Source of the DNA: Fibrella rubiginis
Lineage (GTDB): Bacteria; Bacteroidota; Bacteroidia; Cytophagales; Spirosomataceae
DNA: 64,000 nt
Reading direction: 5' to 3'
Assembly (NCBI RefSeq): GCF_017353185.1
Contig: NZ_JAFMYV010000001.1
Coordinates: 496,001-560,000 of the forward strand
Of this stretch, positions 53,011-61,910 are shown in pieces (position 1 is the first letter of the stretch; every line of letters begins with the position of its first letter). Below the pieces are notes generated by a model. That model worked only from the letters and a program-made list of their open reading frames with translations. It was not told the DNA's origin and did not search any database. The translations under genes were made by a program, and so were the position numbers.

Positions 53011-54264
53011 TTACTTCGCCGTGGCCCAGTCCAGCTCCCGCGCCCAGCAGATATAGTGCCTGCGCACAATGGTTGACAAAGCCCCGATATTGGCTAGTTC
53101 CGAGGCATCGGCGATGTCGCGAACGTAACCTGTTTTCGATTTGATCCTGATCGAATCACCCGTGGGCATGTAGGCGGCGTTGGATGCCTGACCTTCCACC
53201 AAAAAATACGATAACTCATCGTCCGACACGCCCTTTGCCCGCAACTGCGCGGCGAGTTCATCAACCAGAGCAGGGGCAAATGGCTCGTTGGAAAGCATGA
53301 TTTTATACAGATGCCGATCTAGCAATATGCGGCAGAGCGTAGCCAGAACGGCGTCGGGGTGGGTAGCCCAGGCTTTTACGCAGGCCCAGACATCATAATC
53401 ATCCAGCCGGGTAAATGCCTGTAAATAAGCCGGATTGGCCCGAAAATCATCCATCGATATACTTTCACGCAGAAACAGCAGGAAATCAGGAAGACCATCC
53501 AGTCGTTCGCGACCGGAATCCGCGTTGCGGATCAGAAACCGCGCCCGGCGCAGAATCTGGGTCATCATCGACTCGCAGCAGATTGAGGTCTTGTGCAGAT
53601 ACACCTGCCAGTACATGATGCGGCGGGCGTTCAGAAAATTCTCTACGCTCAGGATGCCTTTGTCCTCTACCACCAGCTGATCGTTGTCCAGGTCGAGCAT
53701 TTTGATGATGCGCTCCGCACCAATAGTGCCCTCCGCCACGCCCGTGTAGAAGCAGTCACGGTTGAGGTAATCCATCCGATCCATGTCGAGTTGACTGGAG
53801 ATGAGCTGGTGGAAAAACGGCCGGTGGTATGTGCCTTCAAACATGCTGATAGCCAGGGTGAGCGCCCCGCCAAACTGCTCGTTCAAATCACGCATAAGCA
53901 TAAGCGAGATTGCCTCGTGGGGCACGTCTTCCAGGATGCAGCACTCCAGCACGTGCGAAAACGGACCGTGGCCAATGTCGTGAAGCAGAATGGCAATCTG
54001 CGCTGCTTCGCACTCAGCCTCAGAGAGTTGGTTGCCTTTGCTGCAAAGCGTGGCCGTGGCCTGTCCCATCAGGTGCATAGCGCCCAGTGCATGGTGAAAG
54101 CGCGTGTGCAATGCCCCCGGATACACATATTCCGACAACCCCAACTGCTTGATCCGCCGCAGCCGCTGAAAGTAAGGATGTTCGACCAGATCGAAGAGCA
54201 ACGGCGATGGAATACTGATAAAGCCGTAAACGGGGTCGTTGAGAATCTTCTTCCGGTTCGTCAT
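53011..54264 (-). CDS. HD-domain phosphohydrolase, dNTPase/SAMHD1-like
   Basis: A 417-residue protein with the HD metal site: histidines in RFHHALG (57-58), H95-D96 in LLHDIGHGPFSH, and later DMDRMDYLNRDCFYTG, the typical second half of dGTPase-like and SAMHD1-like domains. It begins DPVYGFISIPSPLLFDLVEHPYFQRL, which is standard for the family. These enzymes remove triphosphate from dNTPs or act on other nucleotides. A distinct C-terminal part (about 300-417) may bind a regulator. The palindrome at its stop may serve as its 3' end. Confidence 0.9.
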   Translation of the reverse strand: MTNRKKILNDPVYGFISIPSPLLFDLVEHPYFQRLRRIKQLGLSEYVYPGALHTRFHHALGAMHLMGQATATLCSKGNQLSEAECEAAQIAILLHDIGHGPFSHVLECCILEDVPHEAISLMLMRDLNEQFGGALTLAISMFEGTYHRPFFHQLISSQLDMDRMDYLNRDCFYTGVAEGTIGAERIIKMLDLDNDQLVVEDKGILSVENFLNARRIMYWQVYLHKTSICCESMMTQILRRARFLIRNADSGRERLDGLPDFLLFLRESISMDDFRANPAYLQAFTRLDDYDVWACVKAWATHPDAVLATLCRILLDRHLYKIMLSNEPFAPALVDELAAQLRAKGVSDDELSYFLVEGQASNAAYMPTGDSIRIKSKTGYVRDIADASELANIGALSTIVRRHYICWARELDWATAK

Positions 54265-54340
54265 AGGTTAAAGGTACAGGTCGTTTACGCTTTAAAAACG
54301 AAAATTTAGGCCACATGATCGGCCTTTCCGACGAATTGCC

Positions 54341-54377
54341 TATTTTTGTAGCATCAAAAGTGCCCGGTACTTTTGAT
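54341..54377 (+). promoter_or_regulatory. Possible tRNA promoter element and leader palindrome
   Basis: TATTTTTG (54341-54348) fits the -7 consensus TANNTTTG but no TTG is found at the right distance. It is followed by ATCAAAAGT-N7-ACTTTTGAT (54353-54377), a 9-bp palindrome ending 2 bp before the tRNA. The palindrome would be in the 5' leader of the precursor. Confidence 0.4.
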
Positions 54378-54379
54378 AA

Positions 54380-54453
54380 GGGCTTGTAACTCAGTTGGTT
54401 AGAGTAACTGACTCATAATCAGTAAGTCCCTGGTTCGAGCCCAGGCTGGCCCA
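54380..54453 (+). tRNA. tRNA with CAT anticodon, probably tRNA-Met (elongator)
   Basis: A 74-base cloverleaf: acceptor GGGCTTG/CTGGCCC with a U-U and a G-U position, D stem ACTC/GAGT, anticodon stem ACTGA/TCAGT with loop CTCATAA (anticodon CAT), variable loop AAGTC, T stem CCTGG/CCAGG with loop TTCGAGC, and discriminator A. CCA is not encoded. The closing D-stem pair is A10-T25 rather than the more usual G-C, a compensated change. CAT is also the gene anticodon of tRNA-Ile2, so isotype needs a model comparison. It is not an initiator: the anticodon stem lacks three consecutive G-C pairs. Confidence 0.93.
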
Positions 54454-54459
54454 CACAAA

Positions 54460-54498
54460 ATGCCCCGCAGCTGATGAGTTTGCGGGGCATCTTTGTTT
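54460..54498 (+). terminator. Intrinsic terminator of the tRNA
   Basis: ATGCCCCGCA (54460-54469) pairs with TGCGGGGCAT (54481-54490) around an 11-base loop, followed by CTTTGTTT. Confidence 0.88.
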
Positions 54499-54550
54499 AT
54501 AGGATCGCGTACGTTTATAACCTCATTTCGATCTGGCAGCACACAAGCCC

Positions 54551-55399
54551 ATGACCATACAGACAATTGATACAGGATTTTTAAAGCTTGACGGGGGGGC
54601 TATGTACGGCGTAGTGCCCAAATCCATCTGGCAACGGCTAAACCCATCCGACGACCGCAACCTGTGCACTTGGGCCATGCGTTGTTTGCTCATCGAAACC
54701 GCCGGACGGTTGGTACTGGTGGATACCGGGCTGGGCACCAAGCAGGACGAAAAGTTTTTCAGCTACTACCAGCCCCACGGCGAGGCCACACTGCTATCAT
54801 CTATCAAGCAGGCCGGTTATTCTGCCGCCGATATCACCGACGTGCTGCTCACGCACCTGCACTTCGACCATGTGGGCGGGGCTGTTGAGCGGATAGGGGA
54901 GGCGCTACGCCCTACTTTCCCGAACGCTATATATTGGTCGCACCCCGCGCATTGGGATTGGGCATTAAATCCCAATCCCCGTGAGAAAGCCTCCTTTTTG
55001 AAAGAAAATATCCTGCCTATTCGCGAAAGTGGTCAGCTTAAATTTTTCGGTAACGACGTAGATGACAACTACCTGGGTATACCGGGCCTGGAACTGGTCT
55101 ACGTAGATGGACATACCGAAAAAATGGCCCTGCCTAAAATCACCGTAGGTAACAAAACTGTGCTCTACTGCGCCGATTTGATTCCTTCAGTGGGCCATGT
55201 GCCGCTGCCCTACGTGATGAGCTACGACGTGCGGCCCCTACTCACCATGGACGAAAAAGCTCGTCTGCTGTCACAGGCTGCGGCTGAAGGCTGGATATTG
55301 ATTTTTGAGCACGACCCAGCTATTGAAGCAGCGATTGTTGAGCAAACCGACCGCGGTATACGGGTGGCAGATACCGGCAAACTGGCCGACTTTTTGTAA
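54551..55399 (+). CDS. MBL-fold metallo-hydrolase
   Basis: A 282-residue protein with the metal site THLHFDHVGG (H102, H104, D106, H107), preceded by LVLVDTGLG and followed by VDGHTEKM and VLYCADLIPS, which supply the remaining histidine and aspartate of the two-metal centre. The family covers lactonases, glyoxalase II and other hydrolases. No signal peptide is present. It lies after the tRNA terminator and is transcribed alone. Substrate not predictable. Confidence 0.9.
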   Translation: MTIQTIDTGFLKLDGGAMYGVVPKSIWQRLNPSDDRNLCTWAMRCLLIETAGRLVLVDTGLGTKQDEKFFSYYQPHGEATLLSSIKQAGYSAADITDVLLTHLHFDHVGGAVERIGEALRPTFPNAIYWSHPAHWDWALNPNPREKASFLKENILPIRESGQLKFFGNDVDDNYLGIPGLELVYVDGHTEKMALPKITVGNKTVLYCADLIPSVGHVPLPYVMSYDVRPLLTMDEKARLLSQAAAEGWILIFEHDPAIEAAIVEQTDRGIRVADTGKLADFL

Positions 55400-55444
55400 A
55401 CCTGTACGTCCAACGTCCAGCATCCATCACCCGGCAAACTATAG

Positions 55445-55461
55445 AAACGGTAAAACCGTTT
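55445..55461. terminator. Small hairpin between the MBL and patatin genes
   Basis: AAACGGT (55445-55451) pairs with ACCGTTT (55455-55461) around AAA, about 45 bp after the MBL stop. Confidence 0.45.
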
Positions 55462-55514
55462 TGTAGTTAGGCTTATCCATGGCCGTTACTCACGTATTGA
55501 CATCAATAAGACGT

Positions 55515-56282
55515 ATGAAAATTGGATTAGCTTTATCGGGGGGCGGGGCGCGTGGCATTGCCCATCTTGGCGTGATCAAAGCGCTTCAGGAACAAGGCAT
55601 TGCTGTGCATCAACTAGCGGGTACGAGCGCTGGCGCTATCACGGGTGCCCTTACCGCCACCGGCTACACGCCCGATGAATCGTTGAAGATTATTGAATCG
55701 TCTTCGTTTGTGCGGCATCTGCGTCCGGCCTGGAACCGGATGGGGCTGCTCCGGATCGATACGGCCATTGACCTGTATAGAAAATACATGCCCAAAGACA
55801 GTTTCGAGGCTCTGTCTATACCTCTGCACGTGGCCGCTGTTAACCTAACTGACGGGCAACTGGTGATTTTCGATAAAGGTGAACTGATCCGACCCGTGCT
55901 GGCGTCGTGTTGTTTGCCGGGTATCTTCGAGCCACTGCTGATCAATAAGAAACAATATGTGGATGGGGGTATTCTGAATAATCTACCCGTCGAAACCATT
56001 GCGGGTCAGGTTGACTTCATCATTGGTTCGCACTGCAATCCGTTTCCGGCCCATAAGCCTATCCGCACGGCGCGTGGGGTCATTGAACGGAGCCTTGTGC
56101 TGTCTGTGCAAAGTAAGACAAGGGAAAAACTGGCCCAGTGTAATCTGGTGATTGAGCCACCTGAACTGGCTCGATTTAGCGTGACAGACATCCGTCATGC
56201 GCGTGAAATCTTTCAGGTAGGGTATCGGTTTGCCCGCACCATCCGTGTTGCCGACGCAGTAACCGCATTGGTATCTTCTTGA
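55515..56282 (+). CDS. Patatin-like phospholipase
   Basis: A 255-residue enzyme from the ATG at 55515 (MKIGLALSGGGARGIAH). The oxyanion loop is SGGGARG, the nucleophile is S38 in GTSAG, and D150 in VDGGILNNLP completes the Ser-Asp dyad. It should hydrolyse acyl esters of phospholipids. There is no signal peptide or C-terminal barrel, so it resembles the short cytoplasmic RssA-like group. A strong terminator follows. Confidence 0.9.
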   Translation: MKIGLALSGGGARGIAHLGVIKALQEQGIAVHQLAGTSAGAITGALTATGYTPDESLKIIESSSFVRHLRPAWNRMGLLRIDTAIDLYRKYMPKDSFEALSIPLHVAAVNLTDGQLVIFDKGELIRPVLASCCLPGIFEPLLINKKQYVDGGILNNLPVETIAGQVDFIIGSHCNPFPAHKPIRTARGVIERSLVLSVQSKTREKLAQCNLVIEPPELARFSVTDIRHAREIFQVGYRFARTIRVADAVTALVSS

Positions 56283-56305
56283 TCAGCCGGTTGCTTTTAG
56301 TACCC

Positions 56306-56332
56306 ACCCGTAGCCAGCCCTACGGGTTTTTT
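56306..56332 (+). terminator. Intrinsic terminator after the patatin gene
   Basis: ACCCGTAG (56306-56313) pairs with CTACGGGT (56320-56327) around CCAGCC and is followed by six T. Confidence 0.9.
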
Positions 56333-56522
56333 GTGCGTGTCATGTTCAACGCACTGTATCACATTGACAATACTCAGAAAAGTCTAACTGATTCATGGTG
56401 AGACAGTATTTATTATACTTTGTAGAAATACTCAAATAACTCAATATATTACCCCGTATAAAATTTTGCTATTTTGCTTTACAGCAGTCGATTATTCTAC
56501 GCTATAGTTTTTTGGTACGTCA

Positions 56523-56553
56523 TTGTTTAAGTCTAACCGGAACGATAAGTTTG
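56523..56553 (+). promoter_or_regulatory. Promoter of the first susC gene
   Basis: TTG (56523-56525), a 20-base spacer and TAAGTTTG (56546-56553) fit the Bacteroidota consensus. The expected start site is near 56559, giving a leader of about 35 bases. The second susC has the same layout and the same -7 octamer. Confidence 0.75.
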
Positions 56554-56593
56554 TCGTAAAGAAACTGTTCTTGACTTAACTTAAACAAAAGAC

Positions 56594-59500
56594 ATGAGGA
56601 AATATCTATGGGTAGGAATACTACTGCTGGGTCTGAGTTGCCTGACCGCATTCGCCCAAAATAGAACAATTACGGGTAAGGTAACCCTTAGCGACGATGG
56701 ATCGGTGATGCCGGGTGTGTCGGTAGCATTGAAAGGAACTACCCGTGGTACCAACACCGATGGTAGCGGTAACTATGTTTTTTCGGTGCCGGAGAGCGGT
56801 GGCAAACTGGTGTTCAGTTTTGTGGGTATCGCCACGCAGGAGGTTGTCATTGGCAATCAAGCGGAAATCAACGTGCAACTGCGGCCCGATTCGCGCCAGC
56901 TGAGTGAAGTGGTCGTGACGGGTACCGGCGTAGCTACCGACAAGAAAAAGCTGGGTATCAGCGTAGAGTCAATCTCGGCGGCGCGGTTACCGGCCATTTC
57001 CAATGCTACGATTGATCAGGCCCTGGTCGGTAAAATTGCCGGGGCGCAGATTTCATCCTCGTCGGGTGCACCGGGTGCGCCGGTTAGTATTCAGCTTCGT
57101 GGCATCAACACCCTGGGTGGGGGTACACAGCCGCTAATCCTGATTGACGGGGTTGAGGTGACATCAACAGCGCTTAATGCGCTCGATTTGAGCAACGTAG
57201 AGCGTGTTGAAGTAGTGCAGGGAGCGGCTTCGGCCACGATCTACGGAGCACAGGGAGCCAACGGGGTTATTCAGATCTTTACCAAGCGTGGTAAGCAGGG
57301 GGCCACCCGAATTGACTTCTCGTCGCGGGCAAGCCAGGATTCGTATATCAACGTAGGCGACGTTCATAAGCCGTTCAACCACTCATTCGCTACGGATGCG
57401 CAAGGCAATATCCTCGACAACACCGGGAAACCCCTGACCAGAAATGACCTCGGTTTATGGGGTCAGGTAACCTGGGAACGGGAGGCCACGTCGCAGAACA
57501 ACAAGCCGTATAACAGTAACACGCCCTATTTCGACCATTTCGCGCAGATGTTCCGTACCTCAACTAACCTCAACAATTCACTGAACATTTCGGGCGGGGC
57601 AGGTAAAACGGACTATTCATTTACAATGACCAACATCAACCAGCAGAGCGTTATTAACTCGGATGGTAGCCTGAACCGGTCGAACTTCTCGGCCAACATC
57701 GGCATCGAACTAGTTAAGAATTTAACGCTGCGCAGCACCACACAGTTTGCCTATACCAACTCAAGCAGCTTTGGGGCCGATGCAGGTGGTTTTCTCTCGT
57801 CGGCGTTGTACACGTGGCCGTTCGCTGATCTGAACAACAAAGACAAAGATGGCAACCCTACCTATAAGTATGGCGGTGCAGGTACCAACTCAAGCAACCC
57901 GTTCTACCAGACCAACTACCAGAACTACTCGACTAAAGTGCTCGACGTCATTCCGAGCCTGAACCTGAATTATAAACTGTCGAAGTTTCTGGAACTGGAT
58001 TATAAATATGGTATTAACCATTCGCGGGTTGATTTCGACCGGTTTTCGCAGAATCAGGAGGGCAACCCCTCGTCGGTGGCCAAAAACTGGTACGTAGGTG
58101 AAGGCCTTACGGGGGGTATCGCCCAGCGCAACACCAACCGCACCAACCAGAACTCACTGGTGTCGGCGTTTATTCGTACCGATTTCCAGAAAGATTTTGG
58201 GCTGAACATCCCCATTACCACGTCCACGCAAGTAGCCTTCGACTGGCGTCGGTATGATTTCAATCGTGACTTCATCAACTACACCGGTTTGCCACGCTAC
58301 CAGCCTGTCAATGGTGCACAGGCCCAGTCGAACAGCATCAGCACCTGGCGCGATCAGTTTATCACGTATGGCTACCTGGTCAATCAGCGCATTGAATACG
58401 GCGACATACTGGGGTTGACCGGTGGTTTCCGGGCCGACTATTCATCGGTATTCAATGAAGGCAGGGGGGCCAATGTGTTTCCCCGTGGCGATGGGTATCT
58501 GCGGCTGTCTAAGCTAGGTTTCTGGAGCGGCAGCCTTGCCGATCTGATTCCGGAGTTTAAGGTACGGGCTGCATATGGTGAAGCTGGTATCCAGCCTGTT
58601 ACGTACTTTGGAGGATTGGGTGGTTTCTATGGCTCATTCCCCAACCATTACATCCGCACCACTACGTTGGGCACGGGCAACTACGACAATGGATCGTATC
58701 TGTCGCTCAACGCTGTGGCCTCAAACCCGGCCCTCAAGGTAGAGGTATCGAAAGAGTTTGAGTTTGGTTTCGACCTGGGGATTCAGCCCAACAAAGGCGG
58801 CGTGTTCTTACCCTTCATCAACGCTAACCTAACCGTCTGGAACCGGCAGGGCAAAGACGTAATATGGCCGTCGGCCCAGGCTCCCACCACCGGTATTCAG
58901 TCAAAGTACGACAACTACGTCGTGGGTCTGTCTTCGAGCGGTGTCCAGGCAACCATCGACGCACAGGTTTTCCACGGCACTGATTTGACCTGGGACCTGA
59001 TCACTACGTTTGGCTCACAGAAATCATTTCTGGACCAAACCGCCGACGGCAAAGCCATCCCGCTGACGTGGGGTAGCGCCGCTACCTACACACTCCGTCC
59101 GGGCGAACAGATTGGCACCATCTACGGCTACAAAGCCCTGACGAGCGTTGATCAGACCGATCCCGACGGTAACCGCTATATTCCGTCGAGCGATGCCACC
59201 AAGTATGAACTCGTTGACGGTCGGGTGGTCAATACGGCTACCAAACAGGTGCAATTCACCAACGACAAGTACTCGCTGGGCGTGACGGCCCCCAAGTTCA
59301 ACATGTCGTTTACAAACCGGTTCAACCTCAAGCGCTGGCTCGATGTGTCGTTCCAGATCGACTGGACGGCTGGGCAGAAGACCTACAACCAAACCAAAGA
59401 ATGGATGTATTCGGAAGGCTTGCACAACGACTTCGACAAGCCGGTAACGATTGGAGGGCAGTCTGGCAACTGGGTAGCCTACTATCGTAGCTTCTACGAT

Positions 59501-59815
59501 GCCTCGGAGAGCAATGGTACGAAAGATTATTTCCTCGAAAACTCGTCGTTTGTACGCTTACGGAACGCCAGCGTGGCTGTTGACTTTGCGCAGTTGTTCG
59601 ATCTCAAGTTTTTGCGCAGGCTCCAGTTGTCTTATACGGGTCGTAACCTGCTGACGCTAACCAAGTACTCGGGCCTTGATCCTGAAGCTAACCAGAACGT
59701 GTCGGGTGGCGGCACAGGTTCGGCGGCTGGTCAGGTGGCGGCGCAACGTGGCCTCGATTTCTGGTCGTTCCCAAACGTGAAAACCCATCAAATTGGTCTC
59801 AGCTTCGGCTTCTAA
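56594..59815 (+). CDS. SusC/RagA-family TonB-linked outer-membrane protein
   Basis: A 1073-residue protein with a signal peptide (WVGILLLGLSCLTAFAQ). Next comes the carboxypeptidase-regulatory-like domain (ITGKVTLSDDGSVMPGVSVA, about 24-105), the TonB-box region ending SEVVVTG, and the plug domain (GKIAGAQISSSSGAPG, QLRGINTLGGG, LDLSNVERVEVVQGAASATI, GANGVIQIFTKRG). The rest is the beta-barrel, ending in ...KTHQIGLSFGF with the terminal F. It takes up bulky nutrients through the outer membrane with energy from TonB, working with the SusD protein encoded next (27 bp). No enzyme in this locus points to a substrate. Confidence 0.96.
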   Translation: MRKYLWVGILLLGLSCLTAFAQNRTITGKVTLSDDGSVMPGVSVALKGTTRGTNTDGSGNYVFSVPESGGKLVFSFVGIATQEVVIGNQAEINVQLRPDSRQLSEVVVTGTGVATDKKKLGISVESISAARLPAISNATIDQALVGKIAGAQISSSSGAPGAPVSIQLRGINTLGGGTQPLILIDGVEVTSTALNALDLSNVERVEVVQGAASATIYGAQGANGVIQIFTKRGKQGATRIDFSSRASQDSYINVGDVHKPFNHSFATDAQGNILDNTGKPLTRNDLGLWGQVTWEREATSQNNKPYNSNTPYFDHFAQMFRTSTNLNNSLNISGGAGKTDYSFTMTNINQQSVINSDGSLNRSNFSANIGIELVKNLTLRSTTQFAYTNSSSFGADAGGFLSSALYTWPFADLNNKDKDGNPTYKYGGAGTNSSNPFYQTNYQNYSTKVLDVIPSLNLNYKLSKFLELDYKYGINHSRVDFDRFSQNQEGNPSSVAKNWYVGEGLTGGIAQRNTNRTNQNSLVSAFIRTDFQKDFGLNIPITTSTQVAFDWRRYDFNRDFINYTGLPRYQPVNGAQAQSNSISTWRDQFITYGYLVNQRIEYGDILGLTGGFRADYSSVFNEGRGANVFPRGDGYLRLSKLGFWSGSLADLIPEFKVRAAYGEAGIQPVTYFGGLGGFYGSFPNHYIRTTTLGTGNYDNGSYLSLNAVASNPALKVEVSKEFEFGFDLGIQPNKGGVFLPFINANLTVWNRQGKDVIWPSAQAPTTGIQSKYDNYVVGLSSSGVQATIDAQVFHGTDLTWDLITTFGSQKSFLDQTADGKAIPLTWGSAATYTLRPGEQIGTIYGYKALTSVDQTDPDGNRYIPSSDATKYELVDGRVVNTATKQVQFTNDKYSLGVTAPKFNMSFTNRFNLKRWLDVSFQIDWTAGQKTYNQTKEWMYSEGLHNDFDKPVTIGGQSGNWVAYYRSFYDASESNGTKDYFLENSSFVRLRNASVAVDFAQLFDLKFLRRLQLSYTGRNLLTLTKYSGLDPEANQNVSGGGTGSAAGQVAAQRGLDFWSFPNVKTHQIGLSFGF

Positions 59816-59842
59816 TCGTCATCTCTTAACGGAACAGCAATC

Positions 59843-61513
59843 ATGTTGAAAAAATCATATACCGTGCTGGCGGTGAATGCCCTGCTGCTGGCGTCGCAGG
59901 CGTGCCAAACCGACCTCGAAAAAATCGTTAACACCAATCAACCCAGCGTCGACGTGTTGTCGAGCGAAGTGGCCATCGTGCAACTGGCCAAAGGGGGTGT
60001 TTATCAGAATGGCTTTGCCAACCTTTACTCGTCGGTAGACGATGGACTGGGTGGCAACTTCCTGGCCAATGGCTATGGAATGCACGAAGCCATGGGCGAT
60101 GTAATCTACATTCCCTGGGGCAATTTCAGCTTCAAATTTGCCGACAACCCCACCTCAATCACACTGGAGGACGGCAAAGTGGTGAACATGCCCATTGGCA
60201 CCACGCAGCCCAACGAACTACGCACCCGCAACAGCCGGGGCTACGGCGCTTCTAACACGATGCTGCTGGAATGGACGTATATGTACTTCCTGAATAATGC
60301 CACCAACGTGATTTTGGACAAGGTAAGCACCACCACGTTCACGGGTGACGCCGACACTAAGCGCAAAACGCTGCAAGCCTGGGCTTATTGGTGGAAAGGG
60401 TATGCTTACTCACGCATCGGATCCCTGTATGCGGCGGGCATCGTTACTGACAAGCCCAACGAGACAAACTCGAAATTTTTAAGTAACGTGCAGGTGGTAG
60501 CCGAAGGCAGCAAAAATTTCGACAAGGCTGCTGACATCCTGAAAAATTTGAAAGTGGGCGGTGCCTACACCGACGTAATGACGGCCCTGATTCCCGGCTT
60601 TGTGCAAAATGGCAAAGGGGTGGTGCCTTCGCCCGAAGCCTGGATTCGGAGCATCAACACCTACAAAGCCCGGAATATACTGGCCAACAAGCGGGTAAAA
60701 GACATGACCGCCGCAGACTGGCAAAGCATCAGCGACTTGACCAAAGCGGGTATTCAGTCGGGTGATCCAGTTTTTCTGATGAAGACATATACCGACAATA
60801 ATAAATCGGCTATCGATAAAGATTACGGTTGGGTGGGCGCCTACAGCGCTACCGACGGTGGGCAGACCTTCTACATTAGCGAGCGACTGATTCAGGACTT
60901 CCGCCCGGGCGACAGGCGGCTGGCGCAGAACTTCGATCTGCTCGAATCGCCGGAGGTAAACCGGCGTGGTCGTGGTTTGGGCTTTGGTACCCGGTGGCAG
61001 TTGCTGGATGGCGGCGCGGGTCTGGCCAACGTAAACACGTTTGTTCATCTGGCCGATTATGGCAAAGATGATATCTACCTGGCTGGTTCGTATGAAGAAA
61101 ACCAGCTCATGCAGGCCGAAGCGCTGATTCGGGGCGGTAAAGTGAGCGATGGTGTGAAACTGATCGACGCTGTTCGTACTTACCAAGGTGCGGGTTTGGC
61201 CCCCCTGCTGAGTTCTCTGACGGTCGATAAAGCGGCTGAAGAGATTCGTTCCGAGCGGCGCATTGCCCTGTTCTTACGTGGATTGGCTTTCTACGATGCG
61301 CGCCGGTTAGGTATTATCGACGACGTAAGCAAAGGCGGTGGGCGTAAAAATGCCGTGGTAGTGGTACCTGCCAGTTTTAGCAAATCAGGCAAGGTAGAGT
61401 TCCAGACCAAGACCACAATCAATTACAACTACCTGAGCTATTTCGATGTGCCAGGCAACGAGATTGAATTCAACGAACCCAGCGCAGGCAGTGCGCCGAT
61501 TAAGCTAGACTAA
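59843..61513 (+). CDS. SusD/RagB-family nutrient-binding outer-membrane lipoprotein
   Basis: A 556-residue lipoprotein (lipobox ASQAC, C21). The SusD pattern is visible: the N-terminal part ATNVILDKV, a helical TPR-like section (TLQAWAYWWKGYAYSRIGSLY), the EENQLMQAEALIRGGK stretch and IRSERRIALFLRGLAFYDARRLGI near the end. It forms the lid of the SusC channel and captures ligand at the surface. The stop codon (61511-61513) is the first part of an inverted repeat. It is cotranscribed with susC. Confidence 0.94.
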   Translation: MLKKSYTVLAVNALLLASQACQTDLEKIVNTNQPSVDVLSSEVAIVQLAKGGVYQNGFANLYSSVDDGLGGNFLANGYGMHEAMGDVIYIPWGNFSFKFADNPTSITLEDGKVVNMPIGTTQPNELRTRNSRGYGASNTMLLEWTYMYFLNNATNVILDKVSTTTFTGDADTKRKTLQAWAYWWKGYAYSRIGSLYAAGIVTDKPNETNSKFLSNVQVVAEGSKNFDKAADILKNLKVGGAYTDVMTALIPGFVQNGKGVVPSPEAWIRSINTYKARNILANKRVKDMTAADWQSISDLTKAGIQSGDPVFLMKTYTDNNKSAIDKDYGWVGAYSATDGGQTFYISERLIQDFRPGDRRLAQNFDLLESPEVNRRGRGLGFGTRWQLLDGGAGLANVNTFVHLADYGKDDIYLAGSYEENQLMQAEALIRGGKVSDGVKLIDAVRTYQGAGLAPLLSSLTVDKAAEEIRSERRIALFLRGLAFYDARRLGIIDDVSKGGGRKNAVVVVPASFSKSGKVEFQTKTTINYNYLSYFDVPGNEIEFNEPSAGSAPIKLD

Positions 61514-61602
61514 ACCCTTGCCTTACGAAATCAGCCTCAGTAAGCGTTAGTGCAAACTTATTGCAGCGCCTACTGAGGCTGATTCCGTAAGGCAAGGGTT
61601 TA
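61511..61602. repeat. Inverted repeat that includes the susD stop codon
   Basis: Arms 61511-61546 and 61567-61602 match at 34 of 36 positions (TAAACCCTTGCC...GGCAAGGGTTTA) around a 20-base loop. The first three bases are the TAA stop of susD. Confidence 0.94.
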
Positions 61603-61837
61603 TACTTTGTGCCTGGTGTAGGCGTTTCACGTAGTGTTACCACTCAAAATGTAAGCTAAAGCGCTTAGTATGACTTGCATAGGCAAAATGTGGCCTTTAT
61701 AACATACTGGTGCTTACTTTCTACTATATCAATCTACTTAGGTATAATTATATATGGCTAATTGTAAGTTAGGCAAAATATTATTTTGCATTTTAGGCGG
61801 GCGTAGAATGAAATAGTTAAGAATATTCCATTTAGAG
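61603..61837. other. A/T-rich leader region between susD and the second susC
   Basis: No gene is seen. It contains GCAAAAT-ATT-ATTTTGC (61773-61789), a 7-bp palindrome about 50 bp before the promoter that could be an operator. Confidence 0.45.
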
Positions 61838-61868
61838 TTGATTGGTAATTTTCCGTTTGATAAGTTTG
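61838..61868 (+). promoter_or_regulatory. Promoter of the second susC gene
   Basis: TTG (61838-61840), a 20-base spacer and TAAGTTTG (61861-61868), identical in layout to the promoter at 56523. Both leaders end in a CTTAAACAAAA stretch before the ATG. Confidence 0.75.
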
Positions 61869-61910
61869 TAGCGTATATCTTGTATTACTACTTAAACAAA
61901 AACACTTCAC

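Larger units (their letters stand above)
56283..56593. other. 311-bp gap before susC
   Basis: It holds the patatin terminator (56306-56332), an A/T-rich middle part with no open frame of note, and the susC promoter (56523-56553). Confidence 0.6.
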
